From Scedosporium boydii (lineage: Eukaryota; Ascomycota; Sordariomycetes; Microascales; Microascaceae), in assembly GCA_002221725.1 (NCBI GenBank), contig NJFT01000059.1, positions 124,001 to 188,000 on the forward strand: a stretch of 64,000 nucleotides of DNA, in the 5' to 3' direction. Each line of letters starts with the position of its first letter. Position 1 is the stretch's first letter. The notes beneath the pieces are model-generated. The model saw nothing but the letters and a program-made list of their open reading frames with translations. It had not been told where the DNA came from and searched no databases. The translations under genes and the position numbers were made by a program. Positions 44,244-55,184 of the stretch are shown here, in pieces.

Positions 44244-47215
44244 ATGGCGGACTCCTTCGCGATTCTCGGAGCAACAAGCAGCATCTTAACGTTCCTCGAA
44301 TTTTCCTGGAAATTACTCGGTAGCACACGAACGGTCTACAAGTCGGCAGCTGGGGCAAGCGAGGACAACATCGTTTTATCGACGATTGCGACGGATGTTT
44401 CGCGCCTTGCAGATACCATCGCCTTATCGGAAATGTGCGGCGACGATCTGAAAGGGCTTGCAGAAGAGGCGCAGAATATCGCTCGCGACTTGCTCCAGGC
44501 GTTGAACCGTTTAAAGGTCCAGGGAAAGAAAACAGCATGGAAGAGCTTGATCGTCGCGTTGAAGGAGGTATGGGAAAGAGCTGAAGTCGAGGCTTTCTCT
44601 CAGAGACTAGCGAAGCTTCAAGCACAAGTTGCCTCAAATATCCAGATGCTAATCTTGTAAGACGAGAAAAAACCCCTAAATCCCTTACCACCCCCTAAGC
44701 TGGCCGCCGCCGGCCCATGAGGAATAGCAATGGTTTGTTATTCGGAATCATATGGCTAACGAAGGCAAAAAGGAATGGTGTCTCGGGGATTGCCAAAAGC
44801 ATCGCAGAGTTTGCGAACACTAATCGGGTCCTACAATCTACAATGGAGGTCCAATTCCGCGCTCTGCGCGATGACATTGATTCCACAGCATCAAGACTGA
44901 CATTGGAGGATTCATATCACGAGCGGTCTATGAATAAGGGCCTTAGAATTGGGCGGCATACAACTGCGCTTGACCAAGGCTTTGTTGAAGATATTTCATC
45001 CCATTTGCAGATGTTATTGCAGAAGATCTCACAGCTCACTGACGCTGGGAAGGCTACCGCGCAGACCCAACAACTCTTGATGAGCCTGTACTTCCCAACG
45101 ATAAGGGCGAGACACAATAAAATACCCGAGGCACATGCACGGACATTCACCTGGATCTTTGAAAATTCACTTCCGGGAAGCGACGAGCCCATCAATTTCG
45201 CCGACTGGCTACGATTCTCAAATGAGATATTCTGGATTCAGGGTAAACCAGGCTCCGGGAAGTCAACTCTCATGAAGTTTCTCGTCGACCACGAGAGCAC
45301 TCGTTTCATGTTGCAACGCTGGGCAGGGAATAAGGAGCTCGTGGTCGCTCGGTTCTACTTCTGGCACGCTGGTACACCGCTTCAGAAGTCTCGAGAGGGT
45401 CTCTTTCGATCTCTTCTTTTTGAAGCGCTCCGTCGCTACCCCGATCTCGCACTCCGAGCATATAAGCTGCGGGCTGAGCTGCGAGACGACCCCGGAAGTG
45501 ACTGTAGGGATCAACTAGCGTGGACATCCGACGAGCTGCTGTCCGTTTTCCATAAAGTCATGGCGGAGTGTGCCGACAGAAAGTTCTGCTTTTTTATTGA
45601 CGGCCTAGATGAGTATGATGAGCATCGAATGACCTCTAGTGACCTCGTCAAACATATCCAGAACCTTGGATCACTCCAAAATGTCAAATTATGCATTTCC
45701 AGCCGACCATGGTCGGTGTTTGCAGACGCATTTGGCCAGGATCATAAGCTGTCACTGAAGCTCGAGGATCTCACCCGCAACGACATTAAACGTTACGTCT
45801 CTGATAAGTTTGAAGAAAACGAGCGGTTCGTTGAGATGAAAATGGCAGCTCCGGACACAGATAATATCATTGAGTTTGTATGCGAAAGGGCCAAAGGGGT
45901 GTTCTTATGGGTGTATCTCGTTGTCCGTGATCTCCTCGAGGGGTTCACAAACGGAGACTCGAGGAAGTTTCTTCAGGCTCGTCTGGAAGGATTCCCGGAA
46001 GGCCTAGAGGAATTCTTCCAACATATGATAGACTCAATCCCGCCAATCTATCTCCAATCCACGGCGAGAATTTTCGAGATAATGAGGTTGGCCCCAATGC
46101 CTCAGCCTGCCATTGCCTTCTCATTTCTCGACGATGTCGACGGCGACCCTGATCTAGCGATCCAGTTATCTCTGAAGGAGATGACAGTTGATGAAATCGC
46201 AAGGCGTGAAGACCAGGTGAGGCGACGACTAGATGCGCGATGCAAAGGATTGCTTGAGGTCACGTCGTCAGCTATATCTGGCCAACCTATTTTCCACTCA
46301 AGCGTTGATTTCATTCACCGCACAGTTCGAGAGTTTCTTGGTCGGTTAGACGGGCTCGGTCCTTTTCTTACCCAGCACCTACCCAACTCGAGCACGGCTT
46401 TGGTGATGTGCTGCGCAATGGCAGCAACTCTCAAAAAAGCGAGAGGTACTCATTACGCGACGGTGTTTTCAGGCCCGCACGGGCATACCAGTCAACATCT
46501 GGACTGGGCCTTGCGGGCGCATATCAGTCAACTTCTAGACTGGGCGTTGCTGGCGGAGCAGAATTTTGAGGACAGGGCCAAGCTCCATGAAGTCCTAGAC
46601 TCCGTGGAGATGTTTCTCACATCTCGTGGCTCGAACCAGAGGCTCATTCATCTAGCGTGCGAGAAAAACGTATTTTCGTATGTCAGGGAAAGACTTGCCA
46701 ATCAAAGCAGTGGAACCCTCGTACCGGGCGCACCACTTCTAGATTGCGCGCTATATGGAACCGTTTCGCCAGATCTTATAACGCTTCTCTTGGATAATAG
46801 AGCCGACCCGAACCAGCCTTACTGTGGCTCGACTATTTGGTTACGATTTATAAAAAATGTGATGGGGAAGAATCCCATTCACGACGCGCGTAACGTATGT
46901 AATACTAAAAGAACTATAGAAATTATGGCTGCGTATGGGGCCGACGTTGAACGCATTGATAACCCGCGGAAGAGAACGGGTATGGGATATGCAACGAAGG
47001 CAATCTCCCGTCGGCCACTCCTAGTGGGAGAAAAGGCATGGATGAGCTATTCTGCTGAGCCATCCAAGCGCGAAGCCCGCCTTTTATTTATGGAAGAAAT
47101 CCGAAGGTGGTTCACAGATGAGGAATATGCCGCACTCCTAAGAAGTAGGAGATCATGCCGCGCGACGACAGCCAAGCTCGCTCCGCGAAGAATTCGGTTC
47201 GAAAACTTGGTCTAA
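44244..47215 (+). CDS. NACHT-type NLR-like protein
   Basis: Two exons, 44244-44656 and 44728-47215, total 2901 nt, 966 aa; the intron has donor GTAAGA and acceptor AATAG and keeps the frame (LIF/NGLLFG). An N-terminal helical domain of the fungal NLR type starts MADSFAILGATSSILTFLEF. Then a linker coiled region leads to RTFTWIFENSLPG and FWIQGKPGSGKSTLMKFLVD (Walker A, about residue 316), CFFIDGLDEYDEH (Walker B), VKLCISSRPWSVF (sensor) and a winged-helix-like/DUF7791 region with GVFLWVYLVVRDLLEGFTNG and FHSSVDFIHRTVREFLGR. The C-terminus has weak ankyrin-like lines (LIHLACEKN, LITLLLDNRADPNQP). The family acts in allorecognition and immune-like responses; this member has no named effector domain beyond its N-terminal helices. 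No stop or frameshift inside. Confidence 0.9.
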
Positions 47216-47799
47216 CTACCTTGAGTCACTCGAACCGAGAGCTTGGAATTTGGAGAGAGAGCTCTGTTCACACGCTTCCTCGGCTCTCAATGTCTATTGC
47301 GCCTGGTGTGATGCGTCATACCAGCACCTATGTGTGCGCCGACGACGATCTCCCAGATGGCGCAGTGGGAGACACCCCCGTTGGAACAGTCTATGAGACT
47401 TATTGCCATCTTTGGACTACCGCCGGTACCATCAGAGGCGACCAAGACAGCCCTATAGCCACTACCTGACGACGACTACTGACCCAGGGGAGAGGTGATG
47501 ACGCCATCGAAGCGAGTACAAGCCCGCCTGGAGAAGCTGCTACAGCGGATCCTGCGCTCTCCTCGCCATCCCGGTTATCAATGGGCGCCGGAATTGTCAT
47601 TGGCTTTGTTATACGCATGGCGATTCTCGGCGCTGGAGGGGTTGTGGCCTTTATCTTTTTCACGAGGCTTCGCAAGTCAAGTAGACGCGTGCATCGCCGC
47701 TACCCAGGCGACCAAGGGACAAATTTCGGCCCAGGATCTGGAGGTGGACGCGCCAGCTTCGCGTGGGAACTCCAGATGGATATGAACCTCACGACCTAA
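47216..47799 (+). pseudogene. Possible remnant of a single-pass membrane protein
   Basis: The frame ending at 47799 contains SSPSRLSMGAGIVIGFVI then MAILGAGGVVAFIFFTRLRK followed by SSRR, a clear membrane helix with a basic stop-transfer, and it is open upstream through DDAIEASTSPPGEAATADPA to a possible acceptor GACCCAG near 47487. A preceding frame (to 47469) with TYVCADDDLPDGAVGDTPVG could be an ectodomain. No start or signal peptide was found, so this is either a 5'-lost gene or an incomplete model. Confidence 0.3.
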
Positions 47800-48856
47800 A
47801 CCTCGGCAGCCGAGCTAACTGCGGCTCAAAATGCTCGGGAATCACCACAGACTGGTCGGGCCAATCATCCTCAGCGAGCCTAAAAGTTGAGAGCCGACCC
47901 TACTTAGCTAACCAAAAGATTCGTTGGTGAGAGGCATCTTTGTCTCGATGATTGTCCTGGCCGAGATGAGATTGTTGTTTTAGAAGATGTAGTTAATGCT
48001 ATTAACCGAGGACGGCAGGCCTCGCTTCACCCCTTCGAGCTCTAGGGCAGATTGAAACAAAAGAGGGCTACGATAGTGCTAATTTCTTGCAAGCACGCGC
48101 GGTTGGAAGGGCTGTAAGAAGTAATTTTCTTTCTCATGTCATCCCATCAATCTCGGTCTGATATCGGACGTGGACCTACGACTCATGCAGAACCGCACCC
48201 GCCGTTTTCCTTCTTGTGTGTAACTACAGCTGTGGGGTACAAATCGCCAAGGTGACCCACATAGCGGTAGACGAGGAAGTCCCTTATTTCCACAGTAGCG
48301 TGCTTCGGAATTGACGCCGAACGACTATTCTGACACCCTCTACGTGGGCGTACATGACCAGTGGTGAGAACGCCGCGCCTTCAAAGGTCATCCGTTGCCT
48401 CTGCGACAGTGCAGCTCGAATTTCTTCTCAAGAGTCCACTTCATCACCGGGGGCTTCATGTAAGAAATGCTTTCACGGGACTCGCGGGTGGTAATACTGA
48501 GTATTCCCGGCCAAGGCTAGATTGGATGGATATTATTACTATTAACTAGGGTGGTGAAATAAACGGCACCTCTCGTCGTGTTATACCCTCATCATCAGCA
48601 TTCCAGCCCTGAGCCCTTTCATACACACAGTCAGTAGAGGACCATGGCGCCTGTGGCTAATATTATTTCAGAGACTATCCACCTAGAAGAGAAAGAACAG
48701 ACAAGAGACTTAAGAAAACTGAGGAGAGAAACAGAGCCGGGAACAGGGTCGAATCCTTCACTGCTCCATCCAAACCTACACATCAGCAAACTCCCAAGCC
48801 GCGCTCAACAAGTTCTTTCCCAAATCAGCGGGGGTTTCCCTACTCTCGAATCGTGT
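47800..48856. other. Intergenic with right copy of flanking repeat
   Basis: About 1 kb. Holds the direct-repeat copy at 48034-48105. Plus-strand frames at 48361 and 48644 have no features; the latter partly shadows the next minus-strand gene. Confidence 0.45.
48034..48105. repeat. Direct repeat flanking NLR-like gene, right copy
   Basis: Matches 43253-43320 in the same orientation, including GATTGAAACAAAAGAGGGCT and AATTTCTTGCAAGCA. The two copies enclose 4.7 kb with the NLR-like gene and the membrane-protein remnant. Confidence 0.65.
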
Positions 48857-49153
48857 TTATACTGCGTCGACAAACAGCGGGTTATTACGGCTATTTGCTA
48901 CAACCACCGTTGGTGTAGCAAAAGCGCCGACTTGAACAGGCACAGGCGACGCAGCCGAGTTTGTAACGGAAACCTTCAGAATCGAGCTTCCTAGTTCCTG
49001 AACGGCCACCCTGAGGGGGCTGGCGCCGTCCTTGCGGAATTGTTTGACTTCGGCAAGCAGGAGCGCGAGGGCGATGAGGATGCCCAGTTGGACGAGGAAG
49101 GATAGGAGGCGCAGGAGATTTGCGAAGACGGACGAGCCCCGAGATTCGGCCAT
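48857..49153 (-). CDS. Small membrane protein, 98 aa, unknown
   Basis: Single-exon frame. MAESRGSSVFANLLRLLSFL begins a hydrophobic helix (about residues 11-34, with VQLGILIALALLLAEV) followed by KQFRKDG and a beta-like C-terminal part LKVSVTNSAASPVPVQVGAF. Composition and TM-then-basic order look like a real small membrane protein; no family recognised. The start is the only ATG near the helix. Could be a tail-anchored-like or type II protein with an extracellular C-terminus. Confidence 0.5.
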   Translation of the reverse strand: MAESRGSSVFANLLRLLSFLVQLGILIALALLLAEVKQFRKDGASPLRVAVQELGSSILKVSVTNSAASPVPVQVGAFATPTVVVANSRNNPLFVDAV

Positions 49154-49804
49154 TGGGGAGGTTTCTCTAGGTAGGCCTGTTGAGATTGTGTATATTGGCT
49201 GTGATTTCTTCTGACGGTAGGGCCGTGAGTGTCTCTTTCGTGCTGCACGAAGAGGATGAAGGCTTGAGGGAAAGATGGGGCGAAAGAAGCTGGGGACCTG
49301 ACTTGCTACTTCGTAGTCGTGAGATGAGGAAACACACGATCATAAATAATTCTAAACTACGAAGTCTATTCGTTCACAGCCTTGAGGTAGGGTTTCATCG
49401 AGCCAGGGGTTTGCCTCCTGCAATCATAAGATGCGGACGAATATTTGGCCGTGCATGTTCTTAATCGCGTGCTTGGCCCTGCCAGCCCTGGACGACAGGG
49501 AGAAGGAGATTTGTTGCCAATCCTTCCTGGCAAGACGAGTATTAAGCATCGGCCGGCAAGGGATATCGTTGAGACAGTGGATGACGCTAACTCGGTTAAG
49601 CGCCTCTCATCTCGAAGACTAAGTCAACCTCTGGAAAGCAGAAGTTGTGAGCCATAGAGACTACGAGATGCACGCAGAATAACACCGCATTCAGACTTCT
49701 TCTTCATTGTCAGGATGGAAGACTGACCAAATACGCCAGGCACAGGAGAATGTGTATTATGAGTGTACTTCTTCGTTGCTCAGTGGGACAAGGTAGTCAC
49801 ACCA
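49154..49804. other. Intergenic
   Basis: About 650 bp between the small membrane protein and the GPCR gene. Nothing supported. Confidence 0.45.
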
Positions 49805-51495
49805 TTAGCCCTGAAATATACTGGCTGGCTGTCCGTGCCATCCTCTAAGCGTCGACGAAGTAACACTTGAGAATTTGACCTCTTTCAGAATCCCAAGCTC
49901 CACTCCATTATGCTCACTTTCACCAAACCGCTGATCCACCGATTCCGGCACTGCAATTATAGGGAGTACCTTCCAGGGAACCCCAGAATCTGAGAAGCGG
50001 ACGGCTTTCAACTTCCTGCTTTTCATCGCCTGGGTGGGAGTGTCTAAAATACTTGCCGAATCCCCTGGAGCGCTGTCGCCGTCGCTCACTCGAGAAGATG
50101 GGAATCGGGGCGGCGTCCGTTTAGTAACGTAGGAGAGGTTCATGCCGTCGGTGACGGGGAAGGCCCGGGGGAAAATTAGGTTGCGCCAGTTGGACAATGA
50201 AGACTCATTCAGGCCGTAGATCACGGCGTCGACGAAACCTTGGATTACGATGCATGCCTTAGGTATAGTTAGACGTTTGCGTTCTCATGTCACCGGAGAA
50301 ATTCCTAACCTTGTCAACTGTCTGTAACGCAAAAGGTGCAGGGACATTTCGAGTAGTCTGGTATATTCGAACTGCTGTCGGCAGCGTCCAGAGTAGCATA
50401 TAAGCTATTGGGTACAGAAGCATCAGGCGCGCGAGCTGCACAGCGTCAAGTCAGCAAGTAGCCTGACTATACATATAGAGCAGATCTCGACTTGCCTTTT
50501 TAAACTTCCGGCCGTTCCTCTGCTGTTGCTGTTGTCTTCGGGGTTCAGCTGGGCGGCCGTCGTCGACGGCCGTGGATCTCGAGCCAGAATGCGGCAGGCC
50601 GTCCACACCCCTCGAAGAGAAGGAGCTCGGATCATCTGAAGAGTAGTCATGGAAATCCCGAAATCGCTTATGGGCTCGGTATAAAACGAAAGCCAGATGC
50701 GTGTACATGATTAGCGTAGCTGCAATAATGATCCAACGGGGCACGAAGTTGACAAGGAGGCGGACTTCGTCAGAAGTGAACCAGCACCCTAGCAGAATCA
50801 GGCACGATCAGCATCTTATGGGTAGCCCGGCGGAGATAAGAATGAGTTTGGCTCACATGCTCCAATGTCCCCGTAACCAGCGACACCTAGCCCAATGGAC
50901 GCCCATATTACTGACAAGACCCAAGGGAGGACAGCCAACAACCAGCGTTTATCCTGGAGCCAGTCGGATATCCTCTTATAGCCAGCAAGGATGAAGTGCG
51001 TGGAGAGAGCAATTGTCAGCACCCAGTAGTCCGTCTGGACGACGAAAACCTGCGTTGCAAAGCCGTTGAAGCTGCAGAATCGTGCATTCTCTGGATCTCC
51101 GATACGACGGCCACTGATATTCATTACTGATGAGGCGAGGAAATTGACCGCCATAGCACAGTCGCTGATTGCGAGGCCTCTGATCGGCCTATTAGTCGTT
51201 ACGAGGGTTATTGAGAGAGGAGAGAGCGTCGTACAGGATTAGCTGGTGCCTAAAGGACCGCATCGACTTGAAACACTAGATTTGTGTTAGTCGTTAGTAG
51301 TAAGTCAGACGGCGCCAGGGCGTATTTCCTTACAGCAAAGCTTAGTATGATCCATCCTGCCCCTAGAATAGAGAAAATAGACACACTCAGAATGACTATG
51401 CTCTGGATGAAATTCTCCCTATTTGTTGTAGGCGCGGCTAATGCCTCGCGAGGCGAAATAGGAGAAGGGAGTCTCATCTTTGCCAAAGTCTGCAT
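49805..51495 (-). CDS. cAMP-receptor-like GPCR (fungal class V / GprH type)
   Basis: Seven-transmembrane receptor encoded by about six or seven exons. Pieces in order: MQTLAKMRLPSPIS with TM1 IVILSVSIFSILGAGWIILS; after an intron (donor GTAAGG, acceptor ATCTAG) CFKSMRSFRHQLIL; then AMAVNFLASSVMNISGRRIG (TM2), FCSFNGFATQVFVVQTDYWV (TM3), WLLAVLPWVLSVIWASIGLG (TM4), PRWIIIAATLIMYTHLAFVL (TM5) with a basic YRAHKRFRD loop, a Gln-rich third cytoplasmic loop, LARLMLLYPIAYMLLWTLP (TM6), and CIVIQGFVDAVIYGLNESSL (TM7). The FRHQLIL motif and the TM7 sequence match fungal class V receptors (CrlA/GprH). The cytoplasmic tail (from about 50190 to 49805) is Ser/Pro-rich. Probable role in nutrient sensing through a heterotrimeric G protein; ligand unknown. 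Confidence 0.85.
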
Positions 51496-53805
51496 TTCGG
51501 TTCAACTCTATCGCATACATCCCTTCTACCGGACGACATGGAGATATATCGCAGATGATCATAGGCGACCGCATGATATACTTGCTGACAACAGACTCTT
51601 CCTGCTGTCTTTCCGAGGAGATGTTGATTTCGGAAGGGGATCAATGTTTCTGATAACACTCGGGAGCCAGAATCAGATATCTATTTCTATGCAAGAATAA
51701 GTCGGGGGTCGTCAGCTCCCCATCTCAAACAGCAGAGCCAATCCCCGAGCGTTCCAAGCTGAGGAGTTCCGTGGGGACCTTGGATCCTTATCAGGTGTTC
51801 CGTCAAGGCCAGGGGCTCCTCCAATAAGCCACGAAAGATATGGCTGTCGGGTTTAATGGGGATTGTGCTGGTACGTGGGGGCTTCAACGCCTCATTGATA
51901 GTAGTGTTCCATCCAGGAGCTATAAAACATGGGAACGCGCCTACTCACAGAGATATAGTAAATAGCAAATATGACCCGCCGCCGTCACGCATGGCACTTG
52001 AGGTCGTCATATTAGATATATTCTTAAATTGTTAAATGATATACGTTGGTTCTCACTCGTCATCGGCACCTCTCAACCTCAAAGCGACTTCATCTTGATG
52101 AGAAACTCACATCCGACCGAAAGAAGCTGAAAGAGCCAAATCAATAGGAATGTCATGGACCACCTACCCCCGAAAAAGTTATCAATACAAGCGGCGTTTT
52201 GGTGATGTCTATGCATCTCGAAAAGACGTGGGTTTGTTACTGAAATTGGACTCGAAAAGCTTCATGGACACCCTGTTATCGAGCTGAGGGTGACAGGCAT
52301 TGCTAACTGATGCAAAACACTTCGAGGCGTATCAAATAGGAGCTACATCAGGATGCAAGGCATCTAGCTAGGCAGGGATATGTGCCCCACCTGATTGGGT
52401 CCCGAGTTTGGGAGATAACTGAAAGATTTGTTTTTCCGCGGCATTGATCGTCACTCGCGGCGATGCTGATAAGAAGACGCCACTCTCAGGGGGCCCTTTC
52501 CAACCAAGTCGATTTCTCAGTTCAGCTCATTCGAGACGAGTGCCTCGAATCCCCATGAAACATATCGCGAACCTTTGATCGTTTTCAGTCATTCTCTCCA
52601 ATGTTTCCACATGTAGCCCTAAACGGTGTCATCAATCATGCCATTTAAATCTTTACGCCGATCTATATTCTGCGGCACTCGGTGCGCTCCGCAGAAGTTT
52701 ATTGAGGAGACGGTAGAAGATTATGGTACGATGCCCTACAATCGACTACAATGAATTTGAGGAGACTTTCGCCAGATGAGTGAATTCAGCCAGCAAAACG
52801 ACGTTGAAATTCGTATTCAGACGATGTTTCTTTAGAACGAGAACGGTCGAGACGGTGGTAAAGCTGAAGTTTACGGCGATGATGGGTGAAAAGTACCAGA
52901 TCCAGACAACTATTTTTGGCAGATCCGGAAAACATCACAACCGTAATCGAGCCAGCCGCTACATGTCGAGTAAACAGTCCCCGGCCCCCTGCACCGAAAT
53001 GTCCTGGTATTTACGGACCTGGAGGTTGCGGTCCAATTTACCCCGTTATTACTGCGCCATCCGTGATGTCTGACATCCGGGGATAAGCCCAAACCCAACA
53101 TCCTAATAGTTCGGGCTTTTTCCTTTTTTTTTTTGGTCGTCATCATTTACCGCAACGCGAGCTCCGGAATGCTGCTCCTCTTGTGCGCAGCCCATCAAGA
53201 ATTATTGGGAAGGGGTAATTTACAGGGCAGACGGCGAAACAGGCGCCCTGAAGCAGATGTCAGCTTGTTTGGAGCGAATATCGTGCGGCACAGCAACCCC
53301 CCCACTCCCCCCAACCCACACTGCCTGGCAGCTTAAATCGTTTCTATTATCGGAAGCGCCGCGTCACCGGTCCCGATGTCAGCGGTACCACGTCCCGGTA
53401 ATGGAAGTTACTACATTACGAGTGGCCTGGCAGGACATCGTTTTGGTCACACGTCGAAGACTTCCAAATCCCCGTAAGCCAAGTCCAGGGCCCAGCCATT
53501 GTACCACATTGAATATAAAATAATCACCTTCACCGCGACTCGTTTTCTCTTTAAGTCGGCCCGACCCGGCAGGCGATATCCGCCCGAAGCTAGACAGTTG
53601 AACAAGATAATGTGCCCGCAGGGGATAGTTACACATCTGTTCGATGATCCTCCAACCCTCATTAAGATGGTCTTGATTAACGGAGAAAGGGAGTTTAGGC
53701 AATATGATTGTAGAAGAGTAAAGGGAGAAAACAATGCTAGTATTCCGGTCCCTCACGAATTTTCTTTTCTTTTCCCTTCGCCTGCGGGCATAGTCCTCGT
53801 CACAC
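51496..53805. other. Gene-poor stretch, 2.3 kb
   Basis: No gene supported. Two hints were noted. ATG at about 52639 starts MPFKSLRRSIFCGTRCAPQ and meets a GTACGA donor. A plus-strand frame ending near 53086 reads IEPAATCRVNSPRPPAPKCP and then GIYGPGGCGPIYPVITAP, which looks protein-like. I could not join them in frame or name a family. A T-run lies near 53128. Confidence 0.35.
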
Positions 53806-54440
53806 TCATTCATCATCCTCTCCCATGGAGGACATTCGCCGGAGAAGCGTCCAGCAAGAGTCTCTCTCGGCGCTCAAAGGCCCAGCAACGCTATTCACGC
53901 CCTCTGATAGTTGCTGTTCCCTGATTTCCATTGGCCACTGGCCGCAGTAGATCCATTCTAATGCGGGGAACGCGACTGCATACTCTGCTGCTTCCCGGAG
54001 CATGCGACTGCGATGGGCGCATTCCTAAATCTCCGAATCGGTAAGCTCGTCGTCTTCATGGTAATCGCCGGCTCTGCCGTCCTCATGCCCAGCACCTTCA
54101 ACCCCGCCTAATTCGGGGCGCTCCAGGGCATCGTTTTGGCTCTCCAATGTCGCCAGTCTGATTTCGTGGTACCTTTGTACTCCAGGACCAATCACGCCGC
54201 CGGCAATCACGTACGTATCTCGCGAGAAAGCGAGACGCTTAAGCTTCACCAGCCTTTGAAGTGCCGACCGCATCAAGCTGTGGTGGATCAACCACTGGTG
54301 GCGCCAGCCCCCTTGGCTGCCGGCACTTAGACATAATTGCTCTAGCGACTTGATGGTGCCAATGGCGGCCAGTGATCCCGCGTCAATGGTGGCGATGCAC
54401 AGGTGCGTCTCCCCCCCCCCCCCCCAATAAGGGCAATAAC
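53806..54440 (-). pseudogene. F-box-like protein remnant with one nonsense codon
   Basis: One continuous minus-strand frame reads ETHLCIATIDAGSLAAIGTI, SLEQLCLSAGSQGGWRHQWL, LQRLVKLKRLAFSRDTY, then TDSEI, a TAG stop at 54027-54025, ECAHRSRMLREAAEYAVAFP and ALEWIYCGQWPMEI. The second part is the typical end of fungal F-box/LRR-like proteins (xxWExxHRxRMLRxAExYAxAFPxLEWxYxGQxPM), in which the residue at the TAG is normally Trp. So TGG has become TAG by one G-to-A change. Upstream the frame runs into a 15-nt C run (54411-54425, plus strand) and then loses similarity; the N-terminal F-box is missing. Pseudogene with high likelihood. Confidence 0.68.
54411..54425. repeat. C15 homopolymer
   Basis: Fifteen C in a row at the 5' edge of the F-box-like remnant. 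Length is prone to slippage or sequencing error; it may shift the frame of the remnant. Confidence 0.8.
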
Positions 54441-55184
54441 GCCGATGGTAGTATTTGATCTTATCAATCTGATCTTGGCGTTCTTTCGATTCCGTCATGC
54501 CACCTTGCTGCGAGCAAACAATGTGATCATTCTTGCTCTGCAAATTCCGTTCCTGCTCGGCATAGGGCTTACTGTGTACCCCCACATCCCATGTGTGCAA
54601 ATAGCGTCCCACATCCTCATAAACGCTCGGATTTCTCTGCCCATTTCAGCCTAGCACGTTCCTTCGATGTTTCCATGATTTCGTAAAGATCACCTGTCTC
54701 TAATACTTTACCTCACAGAAAACCTGTTCCTGCCGCCCAACGGCGTTCTCTAGCCCCCAACAGGGCCCGCAGAGTGGATCGGTACTAGTGAAAGTTCTCA
54801 TTCGTTTTCCCATTTCAAGAATCAAGGTTTCGAATCTAACCCACGCTCGGTGCACCACGAGTGCACGACCAGCCCACTCGGCATTGGCTTAAGATCCACC
54901 CCGTGAAAGCGCTGATTGATAAAACGAAATCTGATAAGATTAGATGGAATGACAAGGTCGGACCAACCTGGGTGCCCAGGAAATTTTCTCCTGCCATGTG
55001 GTCCCAACATGCCCTCCGTCAGCCGATCGGGATGCCGACTTCGGGCGCTCTTCGTCCTTTAAAATGGATAGAATCGGTGTCCATATAGTCCTTGGGATCT
55101 TTCTCGCGGAAGAGAAGAAGTCTTTTCAAAAACTTATTTTTCTTTTCCCATAATCGTAGCTTTTATACCTTGAAGCTTTATAGT
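54441..55184. other. Intergenic, promoter side of the MFS gene
   Basis: About 740 bp. Nothing supported beyond the probable promoter of the MFS gene. Confidence 0.45.

Noticed and set aside
43927..44691. 254-codon minus-strand frame over the NLR start
   Set aside because: Shadow of the NLR first exon, without domains.
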